DNA of 64,000 nucleotides from Mycobacterium saskatchewanense (GCF_010729105.1 NZ_AP022573.1:3720001-3784000); one strand, 5' to 3'. Counted from the stretch's first letter, positions 24,235-33,633 are shown. Numbers and translations are program-made. Notes: generated by a model not told the origin, from the letters alone.

Positions 24235-24504
24235 ATGACAACCCAACACCACCGTATCGCGAAAGTTCTGGCCGGCGCCGCGGCGGCGGTCGGTCTCGGT
24301 CTGGCGGCGGCGGCACCGGCCGCGGCGCAGCCGAATTCGGTTGACAACGGACCCAACCCGTTCGGCGGTTTCAGCTGCACCTGCCAGCGGGCGGCTCCCG
24401 CCGACGGCCCGACGCTGCAGCAGCAGATCGCCGCGGGAATCCGCCAGGGGCACGTGGCCGCGGTGCCGGGACTGCCGGCACCCGCCGGTCTGCCCGCGGC
24501 GTAA
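24235..24504 (+). CDS. Small secreted protein
   Basis: 89 residues. A Sec signal peptide is evident: a basic start (TTQHHRIAKV), the hydrophobic LAGAAAAVGLGLAAAAPAAA core, and an AxA cleavage site before QPN near residue 32. The mature part of about 57 residues is Pro/Gly/Ala-rich with a single CxC (FSCTCQRA), which could form a disulfide or bind metal. No lipobox. Similar small exported proteins are common in mycobacteria and mostly uncharacterised. A ribosome site (CAGGAGATGAGCGGGAA) precedes the ATG. It stands alone between the AccD3-like and AcoR-like genes. Confidence 0.75.
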   Translation: MTTQHHRIAKVLAGAAAAVGLGLAAAAPAAAQPNSVDNGPNPFGGFSCTCQRAAPADGPTLQQQIAAGIRQGHVAAVPGLPAPAGLPAA

Positions 24505-24581
24505 GCCCGGCACACCATTAGCTCCGTCACATCCAGGAGCGATCGGGAATCTCAGGGGACCGCAAGCCCGTTGCCACCAGG

Positions 24582-26330
24582 GTGGAGCCAGAGCCAGACC
24601 CGGTCGCGCAGGTGCTGCGCGCGCGCAGACAATTCCTGCGCACCGGGTCGCTGCAGGAGTGGGGCGTTCGGGAAGACGTCCTGCATTCATGGCGCCGATC
24701 CAGGTCGTTGCGGGTGCACCCGGACCGCGTGGAGCTGCCGTTCGTCCGGCAATCCAGGACCGACTCCGAGCTGATGACGGCGGCGGCCCCGATCCTGCGC
24801 CGCATCGCCGACGATGTCAGCGGACAGCCGGTTTGCGTCATCTTGACGACGGCGGAGGGCGTCGTCTTGGAGCGGCTGGGTGGTGACTCGGCGCTCGTCG
24901 AGGCGCTGGACGCGGTGCGTTTGGTGCCCGGATACAGCTTCGCCGAGAAGTTCGCCGGCACCAACGGGATCGGGACCACCCTGGAACTCGCGCAGCCCAC
25001 CTACATCGAGGGCGGCGAGCACTACATGGCGCCCCTCGGGCGGTTGACCTGTGCCGCCGCCCCCATCCGTGACCCTTCGACGCGCCGGATCGCCGGTGTC
25101 GTCGACCTCACCGGCTTCACCGACCAATCCGCCCCGCTGTTGTACGCGCTCGCCAAGAGCGCCGCCAAGCAGATCGAGGACCGGATGAGGCTGTTGGCGC
25201 GCGAGAGCGAAACGGCTTTGCTCGAGGCGTACCTGCAGCACTGTCGGCGGTATCCCCATGGTGTGCTGGCCGTCGGTGGGGACGTCGTCCTGATGAACCG
25301 CCAGCTGCGTCGAACCCTGGAAGTCAACGATCGAACGGCGTTGTCGGAACGGGCGTCGGAGTTCCGCGGCTCGGCGGTCGTCGGCGCCGTGCTGACCGTG
25401 GAGCTGCCCAGTGGTGCCGCCGCGCGCGTGCGGGCGGTGCATCGGTCACCGGGGCGGGGCGGCCGCGCCAACTTCGTCTATCAGGTGCACATCGACGTCG
25501 CCGAGGCCGATTCGCCTCCGCCCGTGCACATCCCGCACCTCGCCGGGACCAGCAGCTCCTGGCGTCACGCCGCGCAGCAGGTCGACCGAAGCTGCCGCGA
25601 GCGGGAATGGCTGGTGCTCAACGGAGAACCGGGATCGGGCCGGTCCGCGCTGGCCCGTGCGGTCGCCCAGCACCTGCGACCTGAACGCACCGTTCGTGTG
25701 CTTTCCTGCCGCACCATGGATGCCGCGCAAGTGCTCACCGAACTCGAAGCGGCAACCGTGGGTCCGGACTTCGCCACGGTGATCGCCGATCTGGACCGCA
25801 CCGACGGTACGGCGCTCGAGCCGATCGCCGACCTGCTGCGCTCCCGCACCGGGCGGGGCTGGCTGGCGGCGACGATCGGACCCGGGTCCCCCTCACCGGC
25901 CCTCGAGGCGCTGTTGGCGGTCTTCCCGCGCACCGTCGCCGTGCCGGCGTTGCGGCACCGGATCGAGGACCTCGACGAGTTGGTGCCCTTCCTACTGCAC
26001 GAGCTGACGCGCGGCGCGCCCGTGCGGCTGCATCCCGAGGCGATGTCCCAATTGCGGAAGTTGCCGTGGCCCGGCAACGTCGGGCAACTGCGGGAGGTGT
26101 TGGCCCGCACGGTCGCCACACAGCGCTCGGGCGTGATCGTGGCGCGTCAACTCCCGCCCGAATGCTGGTCGGTGTCCAAGCACACGCTCTCCCGGATCGA
26201 GGCCCTGGAACGCGACGCGATCGTGCGCGGCCTGCTCGAAAACGGCGGCAACAAGGCGGGCGCCGCCGAGGCCCTCGGCATGTCCCGTGCGACGATCTAC
26301 CGCAAAATCAACGAGTACGGCATCATCTGA
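24582..26330 (+). CDS. AcoR-like activator (GAF + degenerate AAA+ + Fis-type HTH)
   Basis: 582 residues. The N-terminal GAF-type sensor (about 65-210) contains GYSFAEKFAGTNGIGT, a strong AcoR-family signature. The central AAA+ region has a Walker A-like GEPGSGRSALA (near 345) but no GAFTGA loop, so it is unlikely to contact sigma-54, which mycobacteria lack. The C-terminal Fis-type helix-turn-helix reads NKAGAAEALGMSRATIYRKI. The GTG start is chosen because the family N-terminus begins here. Such actinobacterial proteins control neighbouring dehydrogenases; mmsA follows 126 bases downstream and is the likely target. Confidence 0.87.
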   Translation: MEPEPDPVAQVLRARRQFLRTGSLQEWGVREDVLHSWRRSRSLRVHPDRVELPFVRQSRTDSELMTAAAPILRRIADDVSGQPVCVILTTAEGVVLERLGGDSALVEALDAVRLVPGYSFAEKFAGTNGIGTTLELAQPTYIEGGEHYMAPLGRLTCAAAPIRDPSTRRIAGVVDLTGFTDQSAPLLYALAKSAAKQIEDRMRLLARESETALLEAYLQHCRRYPHGVLAVGGDVVLMNRQLRRTLEVNDRTALSERASEFRGSAVVGAVLTVELPSGAAARVRAVHRSPGRGGRANFVYQVHIDVAEADSPPPVHIPHLAGTSSSWRHAAQQVDRSCREREWLVLNGEPGSGRSALARAVAQHLRPERTVRVLSCRTMDAAQVLTELEAATVGPDFATVIADLDRTDGTALEPIADLLRSRTGRGWLAATIGPGSPSPALEALLAVFPRTVAVPALRHRIEDLDELVPFLLHELTRGAPVRLHPEAMSQLRKLPWPGNVGQLREVLARTVATQRSGVIVARQLPPECWSVSKHTLSRIEALERDAIVRGLLENGGNKAGAAEALGMSRATIYRKINEYGII

Positions 26331-26456
26331 CGCCGGCGGCCTTCACCCATGCCGCAAACGCATAGACGGTGCACGCCAGGCATTTCCCAACGGGTCCTTC
26401 CGCTCCTAGCGTGATGGTTAGTCGCCATGTCGCCCAGGCAAACCGGAAGGACGCCG

Positions 26457-27950
26457 ATGAGCACCACCATTCCCCATTGGGTCAACAATGCGGAATTCGC
26501 CGGCAGCAGTACCGCAACCGCGCCGGTCACCAACCCGGCCACCGGCGAAACGACCGGCCGGGTCGCCCTGGCCGGCATCGACGACGCCCGGGCGGTGATC
26601 GATGCCGCCGCCGCTGCCTATCCCGGATGGCGTGACACGTCGCTGGCCAAGCGCACCGCGATCCTGTTCAACTTCCGTGAACTGCTCAATGCGCGGAAAG
26701 ATGAGCTGGCGGCGATCATCACCGGCGAGCACGGCAAGGTGCTCTCCGATGCGCTGGGCGAGATCGGTCGAGGGCAGGAGGTCGTCGAATTCGCCTGCGG
26801 CGTACCGCATCTTCTCAAGGGCGGATTCACCGAGAACGCCTCGACCAACGTCGACGCGCACTCGTCGCTGCAACCGCTCGGCCCAGTCGCCGTCATCAGC
26901 CCGTTCAACTTTCCCGCGATGGTCCCGATGTGGTTCTTTCCGATCGCGATCGCAACGGGCAACACGGTGGTGCTCAAACCCAGCGAGAAGGACCCCTCCG
27001 CGTCGCTGTGGCTGGCCCGCCTCTGGGCCGAAGCGGGTCTGCCCCCAGGGGTTTTCAACGTGCTCCAGGGTGACAAGACGGCCGTCGACGAGCTGCTGGT
27101 CAACCCGGGTATCAAAGCGGTGTCGTTCGTCGGGTCCACCCCGATCGCGCGGCACGTCTACGCAACCGGATGCGCGGCCGGCAAACGCGTGCAGGCCCTC
27201 GGCGGCGCCAAGAACCATGCCGTGGTCCTGCCCGACGCCGACCTCGACGTCGCCGCGGACGCCATGATCAACGCCGGGTTCGGCTCGGCTGGTGAGCGCT
27301 GCATGGCCATCAGCGTCGCAGTGGCGGTCGGCCCGATCGCCGACGAGTTCGTCGCCAAGATCGCCGAGCGGGCCGCCACGATCAGAACGGGTGACGGAAC
27401 CCGGGATTCGGACATGGGGCCACTCGTCACCCGGGAACATCGCGACAAGGTGATCTCCTACATCGATGACGGCGAGACCGACGGGGCCAAGATCGTCGTG
27501 GACGGCCGCAACGTCAGTGTCGACGGCGCAGACGGCGGATTCTGGTTGGGGCCGACGCTGATCGACCACGTCACCACCGACATGAGCGTCTACACCGACG
27601 AGATTTTCGGTCCCGTGCTGGCGGTGGTGCGCGTGGAGTCCTACGACGACGCGCTGCGGCTCGTAAACGCCAACCCCTACGGCAACGGCACCGCTCTCTT
27701 CACCAATGACGGTGGCGCCGCCCGCCGATTCCAGAAAGAGGTCGAGGTGGGCATGGTGGGCATCAATGTCGCCATTCCGGTCCCGATGGCCTACTACAGC
27801 TTCGGCGGTTGGAAGGCGTCCCTGTTCGGCGACACCCACGCCCACGGCGTCGAGGGAGTGCACTTCTTCACCCGCACCAAGGCGGTCACCACCCGCTGGC
27901 TGGACCCTAGTCATGGCGGGATCAACCTCGGATTCCCGCAGAACGCCTGA
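26457..27950 (+). CDS. mmsA: Methylmalonate-semialdehyde dehydrogenase (CoA-acylating)
   Basis: 497 residues. It oxidises methylmalonate or malonate semialdehyde to propionyl- or acetyl-CoA in valine, thymine and beta-alanine breakdown. The MmsA marks are SPFNFPAMVPMWFFPIAI, the LGGAKNHAVVLPDAD segment, and the catalytic Cys in GSAGERCMAIS (about 282). The usual ALDH general-base Glu is replaced by Asn in GGAKNH, as is typical for CoA-acylating MmsA. The ATG at 26457 has GGAAGG 8 bases upstream; an upstream ATG adds ten residues without a site. It probably responds to the AcoR-like activator upstream. Confidence 0.93.
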   Translation: MSTTIPHWVNNAEFAGSSTATAPVTNPATGETTGRVALAGIDDARAVIDAAAAAYPGWRDTSLAKRTAILFNFRELLNARKDELAAIITGEHGKVLSDALGEIGRGQEVVEFACGVPHLLKGGFTENASTNVDAHSSLQPLGPVAVISPFNFPAMVPMWFFPIAIATGNTVVLKPSEKDPSASLWLARLWAEAGLPPGVFNVLQGDKTAVDELLVNPGIKAVSFVGSTPIARHVYATGCAAGKRVQALGGAKNHAVVLPDADLDVAADAMINAGFGSAGERCMAISVAVAVGPIADEFVAKIAERAATIRTGDGTRDSDMGPLVTREHRDKVISYIDDGETDGAKIVVDGRNVSVDGADGGFWLGPTLIDHVTTDMSVYTDEIFGPVLAVVRVESYDDALRLVNANPYGNGTALFTNDGGAARRFQKEVEVGMVGINVAIPVPMAYYSFGGWKASLFGDTHAHGVEGVHFFTRTKAVTTRWLDPSHGGINLGFPQNA

Positions 27951-27958
27951 ACTTCGCG

Positions 27959-28440
27959 TCACCGGTGCAGCCAGACCACCTGCTTCAGCTCTCGTGCCGG
28001 CAGCCGGAAATATGGTGGGATCGCTCGCAACACGGTCGGGCTCATGGGAATGATCTCGGGCCGCTCGAGGCGGAACGTTTGTCCGCGCCAGGTCACCGCC
28101 GCCCGACCGGATGCCATGATGTTTCGGCACCAGTCGACGTCGGCGCCGTACGACAGCCCGATCACGAACCCGTCCTCGAACGGAAAGGCCCCGACCGGGG
28201 TCACATAGGTCCGGCCGGAATGGCGGCCGACGTGTTCGAGAAGCGCATACGGCGAGTGGCGCCTCCCGCGATCGGCCGAATGATCTTGTTGTATGGCTTG
28301 AGTAGGGTGGGGCGCAGCTTCTTGTTGTGCTGCACGATCTTTGCAACCGCATAACTGGCCAGCAACCAAGTCAACGCCACGGATCCCACCATCAGGACGA
28401 GCCCGCGGGCCGCGTGAAACAAAGTGCGGGGTGCGTACAT
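27959..28440 (-). pseudogene. Ddn-like F420-dependent nitroreductase family protein, frameshifted
   Basis: Two frames make one protein. The N-terminal part from 28440 (MYAPRTLFHAARG, a membrane-like segment, then KLRPTLLKPYNKIIRPIAGG) stops matching near 28265. The rest continues one frame over with SPYALLEHVGRHSGRTYVTP, GADVDWCRNIMASGRA and a complete end. The latter motifs are those of deazaflavin (F420)-dependent Ddn-type reductases. The total of 482 bases is one base short of a whole frame, so a single-base deletion is enough. It may be a recent pseudogene or a sequencing error. Convergent with mmsA, 8 bases apart. Confidence 0.8.
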
Positions 28441-28546
28441 CTGCGGAGCGTATCGCCCATCGACGCCGGCCGCGGCGGCCGAAGGACCCCTACGTCGGGG
28501 ACCAAGGCCCGCGCCGATCCCACCGTTCGCCCGGCACAATGAAACG

Positions 28547-29212
28547 ATGAGATGGCTGTGCCGGCTGCGGGCTGGTGCACTCCTCGCCCTGATCGGCTAC
28601 GACACGCTGATCCGCCCAGCCCTGTTGGACTGGGGCGCCACCGATGCGGAACGGCGGATGGCGCTGCCGGGCGACGAGATCGTTCAGGAGGTCATGAGCC
28701 ACCACACGAGGGCGGTGACCATCGGGGCCCTGCCCGCCGTGGTTTGGCCGTGGCTGGTGCAGATCGGCGATCGCCGGGCGGGGTTCTACAGCTACGACTG
28801 GGTCGAGCGCTACGTGTTCCCCGGCACGGTGCACTACGCCGAGGGTCGCCACTCCGCGAGCCGCATCCATCCCGAGCTGCAGGCGATCGACGTCGGCGAC
28901 CAGATCGACACCGCATCGTTCGGCTCGGTCAGGATCGGAAGCCCGGTGACGGTGCTGCGGCCCAACCGCGCGCTCGTCATCGGGACCTGGGCGTTCGTGT
29001 TGGTGCCGTTGGGCGACAACAGCACTCGCCTGTTGGTGCGTGGCCGGGACTCCGGATGGTTGCGGCCGCTGGCACCACGACGCTCCGGACTGCTTCGGGC
29101 GCTCGGCGCGGTCATCGACTATGCGGTGGGTGAGCCGCTACACGCTGCCATGGTTCGCCGGATGATGCTGGGCATCAAGGAGCGCGCCGAAGCCACGTCG
29201 CCGGAACTCTAG
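28547..29212 (+). CDS. Conserved hypothetical membrane-associated SRPBCC-like protein
   Basis: 221 residues. It opens with a hydrophobic segment (WLCRLRAGALLALIGYDTLI) and then a polyketide-cyclase/START-like region (about 60-175) with VVWPWLVQIGDRRAGFYSYD and TWAFVLVPLGDNSTRLLVR, a pattern seen in many actinobacterial SRPBCC relatives that may bind a hydrophobic ligand. The reaction is unknown. The ATG at 28547 is preferred; upstream codons belong to the region antisense to the Ddn-like gene. Its last 75 bases overlap the convergent MmpL gene. Confidence 0.72.
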   Translation: MRWLCRLRAGALLALIGYDTLIRPALLDWGATDAERRMALPGDEIVQEVMSHHTRAVTIGALPAVVWPWLVQIGDRRAGFYSYDWVERYVFPGTVHYAEGRHSASRIHPELQAIDVGDQIDTASFGSVRIGSPVTVLRPNRALVIGTWAFVLVPLGDNSTRLLVRGRDSGWLRPLAPRRSGLLRALGAVIDYAVGEPLHAAMVRRMMLGIKERAEATSPEL

Positions 29213-32197
29213 TTTCCGGTGTGGCCACCAACTGTTTTCGCCTATCAGCGTGGCGATCGCGGGGACGGTCAACGTCCGGACGACGAAGGTGTCGAGCAGC
29301 AGCCCGCAGCCGATCACGAACCCGGCCTGGACCATCATGTCGAGGGAACCGAACATCAGGCCGAACATGCTCGCGGCGAAGATCAAGCCCGCCGAGGTGA
29401 TCACGGAGCCGGTTTTGGCCACCGTGCGCAGGACGCCGACGCGCGCGCTCTGCGCGGACTCCTCGCGTAGGCGGGAGATGACCAGCATGTTGTAGTCGGC
29501 ACCCACCGCGATCAGGAGGATGAACGCCAACAGGGGGACGGGCCACGCGATCGCGTGACCGAACATGTGCTGGAATACCAGCACTCCGAGGCCCAGGGCG
29601 GCGAAATAATTCAGCGCGACGGTGCCCAGTAGGTAGAGCGGGGCAACCACGGCCCGCAGCAACAGGATCAGGACGACGCCCACGATGAGCAGGGTGGTGG
29701 TGGCCAGGCGACCGAAGTCCGCCGCCAGCAGGCGTTGGAGGTCGGAGTTGAGTGCGGTGAACCCGGCGATAGAGACGGTGGCCCCGGCCAACGAGGTGTT
29801 GGGCCGGGCGGCGTCGGCGGTGTCGATGATGGTTTGGTCCAGCGCCATCGCGTCGGCGGAGTAGGGATCGTACGAGGACGCGACGGCGAACCGCGCGGTG
29901 CGACCGTCCCGTGACATGAATTGGCTTGCCATCTCACTGAATTGGTGATTCTCAAAGGCGTCCGGCGGCAGGTAGAAACCCGAGGCGGTGTCCGATCCCG
30001 CGCGGGCGGAGCTCTGCAGCTGGGCGGCTATCTGGCTCATGCCGCCGAGCAGCTGGATGTTGTTGTCGGCAAGGGTGTGCACGCCGGTGGCCAACGCCTG
30101 GGCGCCCGAGGCGAGTCGGCTCACGCCGTCTTGCAGTCGGCGGACGTTGCCGACGATGTCAGCGGGGTCGCCGGCCACGCCGAGGGACTGCTGCATGGCG
30201 GCGGCGGCGCCTTGGATGTCGGCCAGCGTGCCGGCCAGGGTGGTGTTGTCGCCGAACTGATCGCTGAGCTCCGCGACCCGGTCGAAGAATCCGCCGTTGC
30301 GCAGGGTGACCAGCACCTGCGTCTCGTCGCGGAGTTGGGCGCACTGCGGTGTGGTGGCGCACCACGGTGAAGTGTTGAGACCCTCTGCGAGGGGATCGAT
30401 GGCCGCGATGGCGGTGGCGGCCTGTTGGGCAAGGGGCCGTAGACCCGAACCGGTGCGTGCGGCTTGATCCACGGCGGGTGCGGTGGCGGTGAGCTGTTGC
30501 AGCAGGGGACGGGCGGTCTGGAGCTTGGGGCCTCCTCTTTCGGCTCGGCTCAGGAGTTCGGTCAGTGGGGTGAGCGCGCGACGCAGGGTGGTGTCGAGCC
30601 GGCCCAGGCCGTCGGCGAGCTGGTCGGCCCCGTTCGTGAGTTTCGTGAGATCGTCCCGGTGGGCTTGCCCGTCGGCGACGGCCTTGCCCATCTTGTCGCC
30701 CAGTTGCCCGTTCTGCCAGGACAATCGAGCCTCATCCAGCCGCTCCCCGGTGGGGCGGGTCACCCCGGAGACCCGGGTGACCCCGGGGAGCTGCGCGACC
30801 CGCGCGGCCAGGGCATCGAGGTCGGCGAGGCCTTTCGCCGTGCGCATGTCGGTGTCGGATTGAATCAAGAGGAACTCGTTGATGACGGTGTCTTTGGGGA
30901 AATGGCGATCCAGCAGCCGATATCCCTGGTTGCTTCCGGTGCCGGCCGGTTGCCCGGTGCGGTCGTCGTAGCTGATCGTCATGGTGGCCACGACGCCGCC
31001 CAGCGCGAGCAAGATCACCAGGCTTGCCACCAGCAACGGCACCGGCCGTCGCACGACCAACACGGCAATCCGATTCCAGTAGCCGCGGGACAGGTCTGGG
31101 CGGGGATCTCCGATGCCGCGTTTGGCCGCCAATGCCAGCAGGGGCGGGAGCAGCGTGACGGTGGCCAGGAATCCGATCAGCACCGCGACGGCGCAGGCGG
31201 GACCAACGCCCTGAAAGGCGCTCAGGCGCGCAAACACCATGGAGGCCAACGCTAATGCGACGGTGGCCGCCGAGGCCAAGATGACGCGACCGACGCTGCC
31301 GCAGGCTTGGACGATGGCCGGTTCCGGGGCGGTGCCGCTTCGTCGATGCTCGTGGTAGCGGCTGATCAGGAAGACGCTGTAGTCGGTACCGGCGCCCAGG
31401 AGGACGGCCGTCATGAACGCGATGGTGAATTGCGAAACCGGCAACCCGATTTCACCCAACGCCGACAGCACGCCCCGGCCGACGGCCACACTCGCGCCGA
31501 TCACCACCAGCGGCAGCAGGGCGGTGGCCACGGAGCGGTAGACGAGCAACAGGATGAGCGCGATCAGGGCGGCGGTGGCCACCGAGATGACAAGCAGCTC
31601 GCCCTCTCCGGAAGCCCATTGATCGCGGAAGGTCGCGGCCGGACCGGTGACGTGCGAGACCGTCCGCGATCCAGCGAACGCAGAGGCTGCGCTCGCGCGC
31701 ACGGCGTCGACCGAGTCGGCCGACCTGGGGTCGCCGAGCGTGCCGGCGATACCGACCGGCAGGAACCACGCTTTCCCGTCTTTGCTGACCGCGCGGGTTC
31801 TGGTGGTCGGGTCGCCGAGCAGGTCCTGCACCAGCAGAACGTGTGATTTGTCGGAGCGCAGTGCCGCCACGAGCCGGTCGTAGCGTTGTAGCACCGAGGG
31901 GGTCAGACCCGCGGGGTCCTCCATCGCCACCACGATCGAGGTCTTCGCGCCCCGCTCGCCGAATGCCGTCGTCATGCGGTCGAGCGCTTGAAACGACGGC
32001 GCGTCGTTCGGTAGCAGCTGTACCGACTGCTGACGCACGACGGTCTCGAGCGGCGGGACGGCGACTATGAAGACCGCGGCCATGCCGATCCACGCGCCGA
32101 TCAGCAGCGTTTTGTGTCGGGTGGTGAACGCGCCCAAGGCGGCAAGACGCGCGCTGTATTCCCCGGTGCGATTGAGCAATCGTCCCCCTACGATCAT
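29138..32197 (-). CDS. MmpL family RND transporter
   Basis: 1019 residues, with the RND layout of two halves. A first transmembrane helix near 30-50 is followed by a porter loop, five helices (about 200-370), a long loop with coiled-coil-like repeats (about 440-740), and six further helices. The proton-relay Asp-Tyr pairs are in GAGTDYSVFLISRYHE and VGADYNMLVISRLREE. MmpL proteins export lipids or siderophores in mycobacteria. No MmpS or lipid-synthesis gene is adjacent, so the cargo is unknown. The ATG start lies inside the first of two identical operators shared with the divergent TetR gene, which probably represses it. Confidence 0.93.
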   Translation of the reverse strand: MIVGGRLLNRTGEYSARLAALGAFTTRHKTLLIGAWIGMAAVFIVAVPPLETVVRQQSVQLLPNDAPSFQALDRMTTAFGERGAKTSIVVAMEDPAGLTPSVLQRYDRLVAALRSDKSHVLLVQDLLGDPTTRTRAVSKDGKAWFLPVGIAGTLGDPRSADSVDAVRASAASAFAGSRTVSHVTGPAATFRDQWASGEGELLVISVATAALIALILLLVYRSVATALLPLVVIGASVAVGRGVLSALGEIGLPVSQFTIAFMTAVLLGAGTDYSVFLISRYHEHRRSGTAPEPAIVQACGSVGRVILASAATVALALASMVFARLSAFQGVGPACAVAVLIGFLATVTLLPPLLALAAKRGIGDPRPDLSRGYWNRIAVLVVRRPVPLLVASLVILLALGGVVATMTISYDDRTGQPAGTGSNQGYRLLDRHFPKDTVINEFLLIQSDTDMRTAKGLADLDALAARVAQLPGVTRVSGVTRPTGERLDEARLSWQNGQLGDKMGKAVADGQAHRDDLTKLTNGADQLADGLGRLDTTLRRALTPLTELLSRAERGGPKLQTARPLLQQLTATAPAVDQAARTGSGLRPLAQQAATAIAAIDPLAEGLNTSPWCATTPQCAQLRDETQVLVTLRNGGFFDRVAELSDQFGDNTTLAGTLADIQGAAAAMQQSLGVAGDPADIVGNVRRLQDGVSRLASGAQALATGVHTLADNNIQLLGGMSQIAAQLQSSARAGSDTASGFYLPPDAFENHQFSEMASQFMSRDGRTARFAVASSYDPYSADAMALDQTIIDTADAARPNTSLAGATVSIAGFTALNSDLQRLLAADFGRLATTTLLIVGVVLILLLRAVVAPLYLLGTVALNYFAALGLGVLVFQHMFGHAIAWPVPLLAFILLIAVGADYNMLVISRLREESAQSARVGVLRTVAKTGSVITSAGLIFAASMFGLMFGSLDMMVQAGFVIGCGLLLDTFVVRTLTVPAIATLIGENSWWPHRKLEFRRRGFGALLDAQHHPANHGSV

Positions 32198-32216
32198 TGG
32201 TGAAAAGCTTCACCAA
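32197..32216. promoter_or_regulatory. TetR operator 1 (TTGGTGAA-N4-TTCACCAA)
   Basis: Perfect 8-base arms around AAGC. It overlaps the first base of the MmpL start codon. Together with operator 2, it gives two identical sites with centres 25 bases apart, between mmpL and the divergent tetR. Confidence 0.8.
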
Positions 32217-32221
32217 AATGA

Positions 32222-32241
32222 TTGGTGAAATACTTCACCAA
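32222..32241. promoter_or_regulatory. TetR operator 2 (TTGGTGAA-N4-TTCACCAA)
   Basis: Same 8-base arms as operator 1, with spacer ATAC. It lies upstream of the tetR start at 32294. Two and a half helical turns between centres would place two repressor dimers on offset faces of the DNA. Confidence 0.8.
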
Positions 32242-32293
32242 AGTGAGCCGGCGGCGCAAGCCCGGCTGCCGAACGGCAGGAGTCCACATTCGT

Positions 32294-32992
32294 ATGGCGG
32301 TGCATCGCGGTCTCACCGCTGATCAACGGCGTGAGCAGCGCCGCCGACAGCTGATGCGGGCGGCCCTCGACGCCATCGCCGAGCAAGGCGTCGGCGGTCT
32401 GCGCGTGCGGGCCGTCAGCGCGAGGGCACAACTCAACGATCGCTACTTCTACGAAAGCTTCCGCGACTGTCAAGAGCTGCTGGTCGCGGTATTCGAAGAC
32501 CAGTTCAACCGGGCCCTGACAGGGATCATGACGACCGTCGCAGAGTCGCCACCCGCCCTGCAGCCCCGCATCCGCGCCGTCATCGAATTCGTATTCGCCT
32601 TCATCGACGAGGACCCGCGGCGATCGCGCCTCCTGATCGAGCTGCAAACGGCCGAGGCGCTGGCCGACCGTCGGCGCGAGGTGGTCGACGTCCTCACCCA
32701 GGTCACGATCGGGCAGGTTCGCGCACTGGTGGGCGACGCCGCGGGGACCGACGACAACGTGATGCTGACGGCGCTGACGGTCGTCGGCGGTCTGCTCGAA
32801 CTGACCACCCAGTGGTACCGGCACGACATCGACGTCAGCCGATCCCGCATCGTCGAGTTCATGACCGCCCTCGTCGTGACCACCACCGAGATCACCGGCG
32901 CGCTCGAGCGCGAGCTCGCGTCACCGAGTGTCGACGAGGGCGCTGGGCGTGCGGTGCCGATGGTCCATCGGCCGGAGGACGAGCGGCCCTAG
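32294..32992 (+). CDS. TetR family regulator, divergent from mmpL
   Basis: 232 residues. The helix-turn-helix (about 20-65) has RREQRRRQLMRAALDAIAEQ and VRAVSARAQLNDRYFYESF. The C-terminal effector domain is long and ends in an acidic/Pro tail. The chosen ATG at 32294 has AGGAG 11 bases upstream. Earlier in-frame GTG/TTG codons lie inside the operator and would add residues not found in relatives. It probably represses mmpL and itself through the twin palindromes, and a lipid or drug may be the inducer. Confidence 0.87.
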   Translation: MAVHRGLTADQRREQRRRQLMRAALDAIAEQGVGGLRVRAVSARAQLNDRYFYESFRDCQELLVAVFEDQFNRALTGIMTTVAESPPALQPRIRAVIEFVFAFIDEDPRRSRLLIELQTAEALADRRREVVDVLTQVTIGQVRALVGDAAGTDDNVMLTALTVVGGLLELTTQWYRHDIDVSRSRIVEFMTALVVTTTEITGALERELASPSVDEGAGRAVPMVHRPEDERP

Positions 32993-33025
32993 GCCTGCCC
33001 CGGGGCCGGCGGCGACGATCGACTC

Positions 33026-33622
33026 ATGGCGGACGTCCGTGCAGAACACATGTTGATCGAGTCGGCGATTCCGCGGTTCGACGCGATGATCGCCGAGCAC
33101 GTCGTGGTCGCCGCCGACCCGCCGGCCACCTTCCGGGCGGCCAAGGCGTTGGACCTGCTGACGGTCCGCACACCGCTGCTCACGGCGTCGATGTGGATTC
33201 GGGGATTACCCGAGCGGCTCTCGGGCAAGGCCGGCCCGCCGCCGCCGAAGCTTGTGGTGTCGGGGGAGATCGCGCTGCCCGGTTGGCTGGGGTTGGGGGA
33301 GCGACCCGACCGCGAGATCGCCTTCGGCGCGGTGGGTAAGTTCTGGCGGCCGGTGATCGAATGGCGCGACGTGGCGCCGGCCGACTTCGGCGGGTTCGCC
33401 GATCCGGGGTGGGGCAAGCTCGCCGCCAACTTCTCGGTCGCGCCGTACGGGGCGGGCCACACGTTGCTGAGCTACCAATGCCGGACCACCACAACCGATC
33501 CCGCCGCACGTCGGCGTTTCATGCGCTACTGGTGGCTGGTCCGGCCATTCGTCGCGCACATCATGCGCGCGACGCTCAACTCCATCAAGGCCGCGGCAGA
33601 GGGTGCCGCGGCGAGTCGCTGA
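33026..33622 (+). CDS. Conserved hypothetical protein
   Basis: 198 residues, cytosolic, without a motif that fixes a reaction. The chain begins MADVRAEHMLIESAIPRFD, has a Pro-rich loop (GKAGPPPPK, about 67-75) and a Trp-rich beta region (FWRPVIEW), and ends in a helix (MRYWWLVRPFVAHIMRA). This outline resembles SRPBCC-type lipid-binding proteins. It lies downstream of the tetR gene on the same strand with a 33-base gap and may be cotranscribed. The stop is followed after 11 bases by the second 63-bp hairpin repeat. Confidence 0.7.
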   Translation: MADVRAEHMLIESAIPRFDAMIAEHVVVAADPPATFRAAKALDLLTVRTPLLTASMWIRGLPERLSGKAGPPPPKLVVSGEIALPGWLGLGERPDREIAFGAVGKFWRPVIEWRDVAPADFGGFADPGWGKLAANFSVAPYGAGHTLLSYQCRTTTTDPAARRRFMRYWWLVRPFVAHIMRATLNSIKAAAEGAAASR

Positions 33623-33633
33623 CCAAGCGTCAC

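Noticed and set aside
24582..26330. Sigma-54 regulation (enhancer-binding protein)
   Set aside because: The AAA+ domain lacks GAFTGA and no -24/-12 promoter is near; mycobacteria have no sigma-54.
26418..28352. Long open frame antisense to mmsA
   Set aside because: MmsA on the + strand has all active-site motifs; the antisense product is compositionally biased and unlike any family.
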